Source: Pseudomonadota bacterium
GTDB lineage: Bacteria; Pseudomonadota; Gammaproteobacteria; Burkholderiales; Burkholderiaceae_D
NCBI GenBank assembly: GCA_021821365.1
Contig: JAKACN010000019.1
Span: forward strand, 1-36,818
Reading direction: 5' to 3'
Length of the DNA: 36,818 nt
Each line of letters begins with the position of its first letter. The stretch's first letter is position 1. The position numbers and the translations under genes were made by a program. Positions 15,833 to 25,229 of this stretch are shown in pieces. Under the pieces are notes generated by a model. It saw only the letters and a program-made list of their open reading frames with translations, did no database searches and was not told the origin of the DNA.

Positions 15833-16006
15833 TTATTTCCCGATCGGGATCGTCACGATTTCCATGATTCCCCACATGGTGTAGAAGACCGTGGGGACCG
15901 CGACGCCGATGAAAAGCAGCAGGAACGGATTGTCCAGGATCTGCTGCATGATGGGAACGCGCTCTTCAGCGTCGTCGTCGGTGTGTACTTCCGGATTGGC
16001 AGACAT
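15833..16006 (-). CDS. Small single-helix membrane protein, first gene of the eNOR-like operon
   Basis: A 57-residue protein starting at the ATG at 16006, chosen because AGGGAGGAAACG precedes it; a longer frame to 16036 lacks such a site. An acidic N-terminus (HTDDDAEERV) is followed by one membrane helix (NPFLLLFIGVAVPTVFYTMW). It lies 10 bases before the subunit II gene. The size, single helix and position match small accessory subunits of haem-copper enzymes. The family is not recognised. Confidence 0.7.
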   Translation of the reverse strand: MSANPEVHTDDDAEERVPIMQQILDNPFLLLFIGVAVPTVFYTMWGIMEIVTIPIGK

Positions 16007-16146
16007 CGTTTCCTCCCTGAGCCGGTGACCCGGCATGCGTTGATTGATTCTTCTTATCGCCCGGCATGCGCGTGCCGGGATGTTCTGGATCAGGAATACG
16101 GACTTCTGGTAACCCGGACGTTACGTCAGGTGGCTTTCAAAAAAAC

Positions 16147-16160
16147 ATGATACGTATCAA
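16147..16160 (-). promoter_or_regulatory. FNR/DNR box upstream of the eNOR-like operon
   Basis: ATGATACGTATCAA differs from TTGAT-N4-ATCAA by one base and contains the perfect palindrome TGATACGTATCA. Its centre is about 147 bases before the first start codon (16006). A class II start site near 16112 would leave a leader of about 105 bases. No good -10 hexamer is visible there. The site predicts activation by FNR, or by the NO sensor DNR/NNR. Confidence 0.65.
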
Positions 16161-16358
16161 GAAAAAAGAAAGAGCCGGCGGAAAAACACGCCACGAAAAA
16201 CCATGGATGATGTAAGGGGATACACGCTCTTGTGCATTGCCAGATCGAGGCGGATACGAGCGCTGAAGCCCCGCGGCGATCGACGCGCGAACGACGCAGC
16301 ATCGGCGATTGCTGCGCTGCGCTGACGCGGCGTATGCGTGTATGAAGATATAGGCGAA

Positions 16359-16382
16359 GGCCGGGAAGCGGTGCTCCCGGCC
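16359..16382 (-). terminator. Stem-loop after nirN, probable nir operon terminator
   Basis: GGCCGGGA at 16359-16366 and TCCCGGCC at 16375-16382 form a perfect 8-bp stem with an 8-base loop. It starts 8 bases after the nirN stop codon on the minus strand. The following sequence is only moderately T-rich, so efficiency is uncertain. Confidence 0.55.
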
Positions 16383-16389
16383 GGCGAAT

Positions 16390-17940
16390 TCAGTGGCTCG
16401 TGCCTTCCGAACGCGTGATCTTGTTGTAGACGTTGTATTTGCCCGATGGCTTCTTCATCGGCAGGCGCTTCACTTCCTGCAGCGTCTTCGCATCGTAGAC
16501 CACCAGTGCACCGTCGTCGTCCCACACGCTGACCAGCGCATACCGGCCGTCGCGCGTGAACTCGGTGTGCGCGGCGATCTTGCCCGGACTGGGCTGCACC
16601 TGCGCGACGACTTCCAGCTTCTGCTTGTCGATGATCTGGATGACGTCGTGATGCTCCTTGCTATTGAAGGCATCGACCCACGCGTACGGCGTGTTCTCAT
16701 GGCTGCGCATGAAGAAGCCGGGGCCGAGCGTCTTGATGTGCTTCACGGTCTGCCAGGTCTTCATGTCGACCACGGTCACCACGCCTTCCTTCAGGTTCGG
16801 GCTTGCCAGAACGGTACGGCCCTGATAATTCCAGCTGATGCCCGAGCCGAGGTGCGGCATGCCCGGCAGGTCGATGCTGGCGATCTTGCGCCGCACGTTC
16901 AGGTTGACCACCTGCCCGCGTCCCTCGCGCGAAGCGCCGATCATGTCGTCGTAATGCGCATCGAAGAAGAAGTCGTCGAGATAGTCGTCGAGTTCGATGC
17001 GGCGCGGCGCGAACGGTCCCGGCGTGGCCAGCCCCTCGGCCATCTTGTAGTCATGCACGAAGCCGTCGAACACCGGCTCGGCCTTGTCGTCGTAGCTCAG
17101 CTCCCAGACCTCCGGAATGTCCTTCATCGCCGCCACGAAGCTCTTGCGCGGCGCGGCGTCATAGACTGCCGACACGCGCGAACTCTTGCCATCGCGGCTT
17201 TTCACATCGAACACGCGGATCGGCGACAGGTCCTTCGTGTCCAGCACCACCAGCGTGTGCGGCAGGTAGTTCGCGACGATCGCGTAGCGGCCATCGCTCG
17301 ACACGGCCATGTTGCGCGCGTTGATGCCGGCGCGCACTTCCGCCACCAGCGTAAGGTTCCAGATGTCGTACTTTGCGATCCAGCCGTCGCGCGAGCAGAA
17401 GTAGACATAGCGTCCGTCCGGCGAAAACTTCGGCCCGCCATGCAGCGCAAAGCGCGTCGGAAACCGCGTGATCGGCTCGAACCGGTCGCCGTCGAGGATG
17501 GTCGCGTGATGGTCGCCGAGTTCCACCACCACGAACAGGTTGAGCGGATCGGCCTTGAATACCGGCTTGTCGGGCAGGCTGCCCGGCGCATGGTACTGGA
17601 TGCGCGATGCGCGGATGGCATCGATGCCCCAGGCCGGCGCGGCCGGCGGCGGCGTGTAGATGTAATCGACGAGCTGCCTGATGTCGTCCGCGCTCAGCTT
17701 GTCGGCAAAGGGCGGCATCTGCGTCGCGAGGCGGCCATTGGTGACCGTCTTCACCGCGTCCGGCTTGCGCAGCCGGTCGAGATTGCCGGGCAGGAGCGCA
17801 GGCGCGATCAGGCCAAGTCGGTCCGGCCCGTGGCAGCTTGCGCAATGCGCCTGGAACAGCGCCGGCGCGTCCGTTGCGCAGGCGAGCTGCGCGATGCCGC
17901 ACAGCGCGACTGCGACGGCGGTCTTCAGCAATCGTTTCAT
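16390..17940 (-). CDS. nirN: NirN, c-type cytochrome / d1-type dehydrogenase of haem d1 synthesis
   Basis: Periplasmic NirS paralog that introduces the acrylate double bond in the last step of haem d1 formation (dihydro-haem d1 dehydrogenase). The 516-residue protein has a signal peptide (about residues 1-22), a cytochrome c domain with C33-A-S-C36-H37, and an eight-bladed propeller from about residue 120 that resembles the NirS d1 domain. It is told from NirS (23272-24987) by the shorter N-terminus and the ending GKYNVYNKITRSEGTSH, and from NirF by the cytochrome c domain. It is the last gene of the nir operon, overlapping nirJ by 4 bases, and a stem-loop follows. Confidence 0.93.
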   Translation of the reverse strand: MKRLLKTAVAVALCGIAQLACATDAPALFQAHCASCHGPDRLGLIAPALLPGNLDRLRKPDAVKTVTNGRLATQMPPFADKLSADDIRQLVDYIYTPPPAAPAWGIDAIRASRIQYHAPGSLPDKPVFKADPLNLFVVVELGDHHATILDGDRFEPITRFPTRFALHGGPKFSPDGRYVYFCSRDGWIAKYDIWNLTLVAEVRAGINARNMAVSSDGRYAIVANYLPHTLVVLDTKDLSPIRVFDVKSRDGKSSRVSAVYDAAPRKSFVAAMKDIPEVWELSYDDKAEPVFDGFVHDYKMAEGLATPGPFAPRRIELDDYLDDFFFDAHYDDMIGASREGRGQVVNLNVRRKIASIDLPGMPHLGSGISWNYQGRTVLASPNLKEGVVTVVDMKTWQTVKHIKTLGPGFFMRSHENTPYAWVDAFNSKEHHDVIQIIDKQKLEVVAQVQPSPGKIAAHTEFTRDGRYALVSVWDDDGALVVYDAKTLQEVKRLPMKKPSGKYNVYNKITRSEGTSH

Positions 17941-19139
17941 GCCGCCCCCGCCGTGCGAATCTTGACATACGGCTTCAGCGGCACGCGCTCGCGCGGCGCG
18001 GCCAGGCCAATCTCGTCGTCAGCCAGGTAGCAGGCCGGGTCTTCTTCCCACGGATCGCCGGTCAGCTGCAACGCGCGGATGCGGGTATTGCCGCCGCAGA
18101 TGTCGAGGTAACCGCATTCGGCGCAGCGGCCCTTGACCGGACGAGGGCTGGATTTCAGGCCCGCCATCAGCGGATCGGAGGTGTCGCGCCAGATGTCCGA
18201 GAACTTGCGCTCGCGCACGTTACCGAGATTGTGCTGCCACCACATCGTGTCCGGATGCACGTTGCCGAGATTGTCGATGTTCGCCACGTTCACGCCCGAC
18301 GCATTGCCGCCCCATTGCGCCAGCTTGGTGCGGAGATGCTCTTCCCGTTCAGGCATATTCCGCCGCACCCAGTGCAGCAGGTAGACGCCGTCCGCATCGT
18401 TGTTGCCGGTAACGAATTCCTTCTCGATGCCGTTCCGCACGTTCTCCCAGCAGGTATCGAACAGCAGGTCCATCGCATTGCGCGTGGTCTGCAGGAATGC
18501 GTCATGCCCGCGGTTCTTGTTGCCGCGTCCCGCGTAGTTGAGATGCGACAGGTAGAACTTGTCGATGCCCTCGTCGTCCACCAGTTGCAGCAGGGCCGGC
18601 AGGTCATGCGCATTGTCCTGCGTCAGCGTGAAGCGCACGCCGGCGCGGATGCCGACCCCGCGGCACAGGCGCACGCCATGCAGCGATGCATCGAACGCAC
18701 CCTCCTTGCGGCGAAAGATGTCGTGCGTCTCGTGCATGCCGTCCAGGCTGATGCCGACATAATCGAAGCCGGCAGCGGCAATCTGCGCGATGTTGCCGGT
18801 GTCGATCAGTGTGCCGTTGGTCGACAGGCCCACATAGAATCCCATCTTCTTCGCATGCCGCGCCACGTCGAAGACATCCTTGCGCAGCAGCGGCTCGCCG
18901 CCGGAGAGAATCAGCACCGGCACGCCGAAGGCGCGCAGGTCTTCCATCACCGCATAGACTTCATCCGTGCTCAGCTCGCCGGCAAAATCCTTGTCGGCGG
19001 AAATCGAATAGCAGTGCTTGCAGGTCAGGTTGCAGCGCCGGATCAGGTTCCATATCACGACAGGTCCCGGCGGATTGCGCTTCGGCCCGACCGGCGTCGG
19101 GTGCGCGAGTTCATGCATGTACTGGCTGATGCGAAACAT
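17937..19139 (-). CDS. nirJ: Radical SAM haem d1 biosynthesis protein NirJ
   Basis: Cytoplasmic radical SAM enzyme that removes propionate side chains from didecarboxysiroheme during haem d1 synthesis. The product is 400 residues from the ATG at 19139 (AAGGAAA upstream); a longer frame to 19418 runs antisense over nirH. The radical SAM cluster motif is C36-N-L-T-C40-K-H-C43, followed by ILSGGEPLLRKD. The C-terminal SPASM-type region contains CAECGYLDICGGNTRIRA and a final Cys in DPACYL, for an auxiliary cluster. It sits between nirH and nirN, the usual order. Confidence 0.95.
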   Translation of the reverse strand: MFRISQYMHELAHPTPVGPKRNPPGPVVIWNLIRRCNLTCKHCYSISADKDFAGELSTDEVYAVMEDLRAFGVPVLILSGGEPLLRKDVFDVARHAKKMGFYVGLSTNGTLIDTGNIAQIAAAGFDYVGISLDGMHETHDIFRRKEGAFDASLHGVRLCRGVGIRAGVRFTLTQDNAHDLPALLQLVDDEGIDKFYLSHLNYAGRGNKNRGHDAFLQTTRNAMDLLFDTCWENVRNGIEKEFVTGNNDADGVYLLHWVRRNMPEREEHLRTKLAQWGGNASGVNVANIDNLGNVHPDTMWWQHNLGNVRERKFSDIWRDTSDPLMAGLKSSPRPVKGRCAECGYLDICGGNTRIRALQLTGDPWEEDPACYLADDEIGLAAPRERVPLKPYVKIRTAGAA

Positions 19140-19161
19140 GATGTTTTCCTTGACGTTGTCT

Positions 19162-19647
19162 TTAGCCGGCCAGCCTGAGGCCGGTTTTCTTGAGAATCCG
19201 TGTGCTGAACAGCACATCATGGCTGCGCACATGCGCACCGAGCACATCCTTGATTTGCGCGATCTGCGCCGTGACATCGTCGCGGCCATGCCCATGCACC
19301 ATCGCGAACAGGTTGTACGGCCACTCTGGCAGATGGCGCGGGCGGCGATAGCAATGCGTGACGAATTCCAGCCGGCCCACGCGCTCGCCGAGTTCATCGA
19401 CCACCTCGTCCGGCACATCCCACACCGTCATCCCGTTCGAGCGATAGCCGATCGCGTAATGGTTCGGCACCACGCCGATGCGGCGAATCACGCCCGTTTC
19501 CTGCATGCGCCGCATGCGCGCCATCACTTCTTCCGCCTCCAGGTTCAGCTTTTCCGCGATCGCATGATAGGGCCGCTCCACCAAAGACAGACCCTGTTGG
19601 GTGGCGATGACGATGGCGCGGTCCGTTGCGTCCATGGCTGTGTTCAT
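19162..19647 (-). CDS. nirH: Siroheme decarboxylase subunit NirH (Lrp/AsnC-like fold)
   Basis: A 161-residue member of the NirD/L/G/H family, which decarboxylates siroheme at C12 and C18 to 12,18-didecarboxysiroheme. The N-terminal winged helix (about residues 6-60) and the Lrp-like RAM domain are present. NirH/NirL-type signature segments are RRIGVVPNHYAIGYRSNGM, VWDVPDEVV and CYRRPRHLPEWPYNLFAMVHG. The C-terminal SHDVLFSTRILKKTG also matches. A weak ribosome site precedes the ATG, and the dispersed repeat ends only 24 bases upstream, so translation may be affected by that hairpin. The G/H/D/L labels rest on similarity patterns and gene order. Confidence 0.88.
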   Translation of the reverse strand: MNTAMDATDRAIVIATQQGLSLVERPYHAIAEKLNLEAEEVMARMRRMQETGVIRRIGVVPNHYAIGYRSNGMTVWDVPDEVVDELGERVGRLEFVTHCYRRPRHLPEWPYNLFAMVHGHGRDDVTAQIAQIKDVLGAHVRSHDVLFSTRILKKTGLRLAG

Positions 19648-19670
19648 TTGCTTGCGTCGTTATGGGTTGC

Positions 19671-19803
19671 CCACGAAAAACACGAAAAGCACGAAAAGCA
19701 CGAAAAGGAATTTCTCATTTCAAGCACCTGTTCGATCAACATCGGCTTCAGGCAACCATTCATAGGACAAGAACTTTTCGTGTCTTTCGTGTTTTTCGTG
19801 GAC
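19671..19803. repeat. Dispersed palindromic repeat, copy 2 (inside the nir operon)
   Basis: The left arm from 19671 has four iterated CACGAAAA-type units (CCACGAAAAACACGAAAAGC and onward to 19707). The right arm at 19774-19803 ends TTTCGTGTTTTTCGTGGAC. About 28 of 30 arm positions pair. An extra TTTCGTGGAC follows at 19810-19819. It lies between nirG and nirH, both on the minus strand, so it would be transcribed as a long hairpin within the nir message. Confidence 0.85.
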
Positions 19804-19822
19804 ATATGCTTTCGTGGACTTA

Positions 19823-20266
19823 TCACACCTTCAACTTCATCTCGACGAAGTACTCGCGCGACTTCGGAAAGTTGAATACCTTGCAGCCGGTGTCGTGCTC
19901 GATCCGCGTGATCACCTCATCGATTTCACTCGGTGTTTCCGTCGCAATCACGAACCACATGTTCAGCGCGTGCGTGCGTGCGTAGTTGTGCGCGACTTGC
20001 GGCAGGGCATTCACGCGTTGCGCGACCTGCTCGTAGCAGTCGTCGGGCGCGTGCAGCGCCGCGAGCGTGAAGGCACCGCCCATGCGTTCGACCTGGAACA
20101 GCGGACCGACGCGGGTCAATATGCCGCGTTCGAGCAATTGCGACAGGCGCGCGATCAGCGCTTCTTCGCCGATGCCGATCGATCGGGCCGCTTCGAGGTA
20201 CGGCCGCTCGCACACCGGCAGGCCGCCCTGCAGCCGGTTGATGATGGCGCGGTCGATGTCATCCAT
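19823..20266 (-). CDS. nirG: Siroheme decarboxylase subunit NirG
   Basis: A 147-residue Lrp/AsnC-like protein of the siroheme decarboxylase family. MDDIDRAIINRLQGGLPVCE starts the winged helix. ILTRVGPLFQVERMGGAFTL and NYARTHALNMWFVIATE match the NirD/NirG branch, as opposed to the VWDVPD branch of NirH/NirL. The ATG at 20266 overlaps the nirDL stop by 8 bases (ATGGATGA), with GAGG upstream; longer frames run antisense to nirDL. It probably pairs with NirH to form an active decarboxylase, as D pairs with L. Confidence 0.9.
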   Translation of the reverse strand: MDDIDRAIINRLQGGLPVCERPYLEAARSIGIGEEALIARLSQLLERGILTRVGPLFQVERMGGAFTLAALHAPDDCYEQVAQRVNALPQVAHNYARTHALNMWFVIATETPSEIDEVITRIEHDTGCKVFNFPKSREYFVEMKLKV

Positions 20267-21266
20267 GGGCTGCCTCGCATGCGGGAGCGTAGCGCGCGCC
20301 GTGTTGCTTGAAGCGGCGACGGCTGAACAGGAGATCATGCGGATAGACGGCAAGGCCGCAGCGTTCATCCAGCGCGGCGACGCGTTCGGCGACCTCCTCG
20401 CGGTCCTTGCCGTGCACCATGCAGAACAGGTTGTAGCGCCATTCCGGCAACTGTCGTTTGCGCCGATAACACAGCGTAACGTTTCCGGTCGCTGCGATGC
20501 GTTTGCCGAAATCGCCCGCGATGTCGTCCGGCACGTCCCATACCGCCATCGCATTCGCGGTGTAGCCCAATTCATGATGGCGCACGACGACGCCGAAGCG
20601 CTTGATCACCGCCGCGTCCACCCAGCGTGAAATCGTCGCGATCGCATCGTCCTCCGGCACGCCGAGCCGCGCGTAGGGGCGCTCGACCAGCGGCAGGCCG
20701 TCCTGCAAGGCGGCGACCAGCGCGCGTTCTGCATCGCTCAACTGAACCGAGCGTTGGCGCAGGTCAGGGCTGGACGCATCGTAGTGATTCTCCTGCGTGG
20801 CCAGGTCGAACCCGAGGTCGATGTGGAAATCCTCCAGCATCGGTAGCACCAGCAGGCTGCCGCACGCGGACCGGTCTTCGATGTCCTGCAGCACCGCCTG
20901 CAATTCCCGGGCGGAAGGCGCGGTCGCGACAAACCACAGGTTGTAGCGATGCTCGCGTTCGTAATTATGATTCACTTCGGGATGGCCGTTGATGATCGTC
21001 GCGACTTCGACCACCCGTGCGGCGGGAACCGCGAGCGCCGCCAGCGTGCTGGCCCCGATGGCATTCGGACGGAATACCGCGCCGACGCGACTGATCATGC
21101 CGCGTTGCTGCAATCGTCGCAATGCGGCAATGACCGCCTGTTCATCCGTGCGCAACTGCGCAGCCAGTGCAGCGAATGGCCGCGGCAGCAGAGGGAAATC
21201 GCGCTGGAAGGCATTCAGCAGCGTGAATTCCAGTTCGCTCAGCAAGATGGATGCCGTTGCACTCAT
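20259..21266 (-). CDS. nirDL: Fused siroheme decarboxylase NirDL
   Basis: A 335-residue protein joining two Lrp/AsnC-like siroheme decarboxylase units that are separate NirD and NirL genes in Pseudomonas. Residues 1-165 are NirD-like (MISRVGAVFRPNAIGASTLA, NYEREHRYNLWFVATA). Residues 172-335 are NirL-like (KRFGVVVRHHELGYTANAM, VWDVPDDI, CYRRKRQLPEWRYNLFCMVHG). The fusion is known from other denitrifiers. It removes two acetate carboxyls from siroheme, which is supplied from the NirE branch. It follows nirF directly (stop at 21267) and overlaps nirG by 8 bases. Confidence 0.94.
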   Translation of the reverse strand: MSATASILLSELEFTLLNAFQRDFPLLPRPFAALAAQLRTDEQAVIAALRRLQQRGMISRVGAVFRPNAIGASTLAALAVPAARVVEVATIINGHPEVNHNYEREHRYNLWFVATAPSARELQAVLQDIEDRSACGSLLVLPMLEDFHIDLGFDLATQENHYDASSPDLRQRSVQLSDAERALVAALQDGLPLVERPYARLGVPEDDAIATISRWVDAAVIKRFGVVVRHHELGYTANAMAVWDVPDDIAGDFGKRIAATGNVTLCYRRKRQLPEWRYNLFCMVHGKDREEVAERVAALDERCGLAVYPHDLLFSRRRFKQHGARYAPACEAAHG

Positions 21267-22442
21267 CTAGAGTCCCGTGCGCGCGGCGCGCGAGGTAAAG
21301 AAGATCCCGCTCGGCGCAGTGGCCGGCAACACGGTGCGTTGCGCGAAGGTCGCCGTGTCGTACACCACCACGCGATTGTCATCGCGCGCCGAGATCCACA
21401 CGGCCTCGCCGCGTGGTGTGAACTCCATGTGGAGCACCGTCTTGCCCGGTTCCAGCCGCTTCACGACGCTGCGCGTTTCCACGTCGATGACTTCGACATG
21501 GCTGTTGGTCGGGAAGGCAAAGTTCACCCATACCTGCCTGCCGTCGGGACGCGCCATCACGAACACCGGCTGGCCGGAGACGGGAATGCGCGCCGCTTCG
21601 CGCCAGGTTTCCATGTCCAGCACCAGCACTTCATGTCGCCCGATGGCGGGCAGGTAGGCGAATTTCCCAGCCACCGCCCAGCCACGCAGGTGCGGCATCT
21701 TGTACACCGGCAGTTTTTCCTGACCCTTGCCGTAACCATCGAGCACGCGCCGCAATCCCTTTTCCAGATGCCACAGGTCGAGCAGGGCCATGCCGTCCTC
21801 GCCGAACAGCCCGGCGATGTAGTAGCGGCCGTCCGGCGTGATCATGCCGTCATAGGGCTCGCGGCCGGCGTTCCTGAACTTGTCGATGCGCGGGGCGCGC
21901 GGGTTGCTGAAATCGCCGACCCAGATTTCGCCGGCTTCAAACAGGCTCCAGACGAAACGATTGCCCGGCGCATCGGCCAGGCCGACGACCTTCGCGCGCT
22001 GCCCCTGCGTGCCGTAGCTGGCCGGCACATCGGCCAGCAATTCGAGCGTGTCGGCGTTGAACACCTTCACGCCGCCCGGCGTGTAATTCTGCGCGGCGAT
22101 CAGCGTGCCGTCCTGCGAGATCGCGCCGCCGATGCTGTTGCCGGCCTGGACGACGCGCCGCTCGATCTCGCCCTTGAGCAGGTCCACCTTCGACAGGCCG
22201 CCATCGCGGCCGAACACATACGCATAGCGCCCGTCGCGTGCATAGACCACCGACGCATGCGACAGGTCGCCCAGGCCCTTCACCGTGGCGATCGATATGC
22301 GCTTCGTGGTATCGACCACCTGCACGCTGCCGGTGGCGCGTTCGATCACCACCCCAAGGTCGCCGGTGCCGCGCAAGGCCGGGGCGGCGCAGCCGGCGAG
22401 GGCGAGGACAAATGTAGCGACGACTGCAACTCTAGCGTTCAC
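21267..22442 (-). CDS. nirF: Haem d1 biosynthesis protein NirF (lipoprotein)
   Basis: A periplasmic eight-bladed propeller protein (391 residues) related to the d1 domain of NirS, essential for late haem d1 synthesis and binding the precursor dihydro-haem d1. The N-terminus has a lipobox, VLALAGC, so C18 would be lipidated and the protein anchored. LGVVIERATGSVQVVD starts the propeller; HASVVYARDGRYAYVFGRDG and MPHLRGWAVAGKFAYLP are NirF-type segments. Translation starts with GTG (22440-22442), overlapping nirC by 11 bases. It has no cytochrome c domain, which separates it from NirN and NirS. Confidence 0.94.
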   Translation of the reverse strand: MNARVAVVATFVLALAGCAAPALRGTGDLGVVIERATGSVQVVDTTKRISIATVKGLGDLSHASVVYARDGRYAYVFGRDGGLSKVDLLKGEIERRVVQAGNSIGGAISQDGTLIAAQNYTPGGVKVFNADTLELLADVPASYGTQGQRAKVVGLADAPGNRFVWSLFEAGEIWVGDFSNPRAPRIDKFRNAGREPYDGMITPDGRYYIAGLFGEDGMALLDLWHLEKGLRRVLDGYGKGQEKLPVYKMPHLRGWAVAGKFAYLPAIGRHEVLVLDMETWREAARIPVSGQPVFVMARPDGRQVWVNFAFPTNSHVEVIDVETRSVVKRLEPGKTVLHMEFTPRGEAVWISARDDNRVVVYDTATFAQRTVLPATAPSGIFFTSRAARTGL

Positions 22443-22860
22443 TCGGAAAGCCTTTCAATAGCTGGTTCACGATCCATTGCGCTTCTGCTTCCGTCATGAA
22501 GGGCTTCCATGGCGGCATCGGCGTGCCCGGGCGGCCCTGCAGGATGGTGGCGGTGAGCGACTCCACGGGCTTGTCGCCGAGCGTTTCGGGAAGCAGGGCA
22601 GGGCCGAGGCCGCCTTTGAGCGTCAGGCCATGGCAGGAACCGCAGTCCTGGCGGACCAGGTTGATCAATTCGCTGCGCCGCGCGGGCGCAGGGTCGGCAG
22701 AATAGGGCGCAGCATCCGCTGCGAAGACGGGGTGGAAGAAGCTTGATGCCATGACGAACAGCAGGATTTTCAAGGCGATGCGCGCGCCGGGAGGATCGTG
22801 CATCAGCCTGTCGACCGGCCGACTTGCCGTGCGACCTGCCGTACCGTGCATCTGGTTCAT
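22432..22860 (-). CDS. nirC: NirC-type monohaem cytochrome c
   Basis: Periplasmic c-type cytochrome of the nir cluster, thought to serve as electron carrier in haem d1 maturation with NirN/NirF, or to feed NirS. The product is 142 residues from the ATG at 22860 (AAGGA upstream). A start at 22803 (MHDPPGAR) would give a more ordinary signal peptide, so the long n-region is doubtful. The hydrophobic core ALKILLFVMASSFF leads to cleavage near FAADA. The haem site is C73-G-S-C76-H77. GRPGTPMPPWKPFMTEAEAQWIV is the NirC-type Met ligand region. Confidence 0.85.
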   Translation of the reverse strand: MNQMHGTAGRTASRPVDRLMHDPPGARIALKILLFVMASSFFHPVFAADAAPYSADPAPARRSELINLVRQDCGSCHGLTLKGGLGPALLPETLGDKPVESLTATILQGRPGTPMPPWKPFMTEAEAQWIVNQLLKGFPSER

Positions 22861-22938
22861 CCTTGTTCCTTTTTTCGCTTCGGAGGTGCGGGATAGGCGC
22901 GTGCGCATCCCGCACTTCCGGTTCAGCCAGTCGTTCGC

Positions 22939-23259
22939 TTACTTGAGCGACAGCACCCACTGGACCAGCGTCTTGATGTCCGCGTCGCTGACCCTCGGAC
23001 CATTCGGCGGCATCGGGATCGGGCCCCAGGTGCCGCTGCCGCCGTCCTTCACCTTCTTCACCAGCATCGCTTCCGCATCCTTGTTGCCGGCGTACTTCTT
23101 GGCGACGTCCTTGAATGCGGGGCCGACCACCTTCTTGTCCACCGTGTGGCAAGCAAGGCAGCCGTCTTTCTGCGCGAGGGCGCTGGCGTCGGCCGCATAG
23201 GCGGTCCCGCCCAAGAGCAGGGCCGCGCCGGCGCCGATGACTGCAACGAAAGTTCTCAT
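22939..23259 (-). CDS. nirM: Cytochrome c551-type electron carrier (NirM)
   Basis: Small exported class I cytochrome c of 106 residues, about 84 when mature, which donates electrons to NirS and probably also to the CuA subunit of the neighbouring complex. The signal peptide is cleaved after TAYA. The haem site is C34-L-A-C37-H38 and the Met ligand is M83 in WGPIPMPPNGPRV, the c551/c8 pattern. AAGGAG precedes the ATG. It lies 12 bases after nirS, the position of NirM in several denitrifiers. Confidence 0.92.
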   Translation of the reverse strand: MRTFVAVIGAGAALLLGGTAYAADASALAQKDGCLACHTVDKKVVGPAFKDVAKKYAGNKDAEAMLVKKVKDGGSGTWGPIPMPPNGPRVSDADIKTLVQWVLSLK

Positions 23260-23271
23260 CCTCTTCTCCTT

Positions 23272-24996
<1,725 letters not shown>

Positions 24997-25125
24997 TCAA
25001 ACAGGATGATGAGAACTGCGATTGCTTCGACTAAACCCGGGTGCGGCGCGGCGACATCGAGAAAGTGAGATTAGCCGCAGCCTTGCAAGTTGGTCGTAGA
25101 GTGCCGCGATACATTTGGTATTTCC

Positions 25126-25167
25126 TTAACGCACATCAATTTTTTTCAGAGTGCCGCAAGATAGATT
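25126..25167 (+). promoter_or_regulatory. FNR/DNR box and promoter in the nirS-nirE divergent region
   Basis: TTAACGCACATCAA at 25126-25139 matches TTGAT-N4-ATCAA with a perfect right half. For nirE, TAGATT at 25162-25167 is a -10 candidate; the implied start near 25174 puts the box centre at -41.5. For nirS, on the other strand, the box is 139-152 bases from the start codon and no convincing -10 is seen, but it is the only box found in this 242-base region, so it may serve both genes. Confidence 0.6.
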
Positions 25168-25229
25168 GAACGCCACTGATTGCATAGCGACGCGCGCCGA
25201 ATCGAATTCGGGCAGCAAGGGACATCATC

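Larger units (their letters stand above)
16007..16389. other. Intergenic region between the nir and eNOR-like operons
   Basis: This 383-base stretch contains no credible gene. From right to left it holds the stem-loop after nirN (16359-16382), a one-armed fragment resembling the dispersed repeat (CCACGAAAAACC, 16191-16202), the DNR-like box (16147-16160) and the leader of the eNOR-like operon. Nothing else is evident. Confidence 0.6.

Noticed and set aside
13912-15867. Long plus-strand open frame of about 650 codons opposite subunit I and II
   Set aside because: Low-complexity His/Gln/Asp/Arg-rich translation, antisense to two well-supported genes; no ribosome site or domain.
16182-16202. 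A sixth copy of the dispersed repeat before the eNOR-like operon
   Set aside because: Only one arm-like fragment is present and no inverted partner lies nearby, so it is at most a remnant.
16393-18030. Plus-strand frame opposite nirN
   Set aside because: Antisense artefact of codon bias in a high-GC genome; nirN has clear motifs on the other strand.
19671-19803. CRISPR-like array of CACGAAAA units
   Set aside because: The units are 8-9 bases, contiguous and without spacers, and mirrored by an inverted arm; this is a palindromic repeat, not CRISPR.
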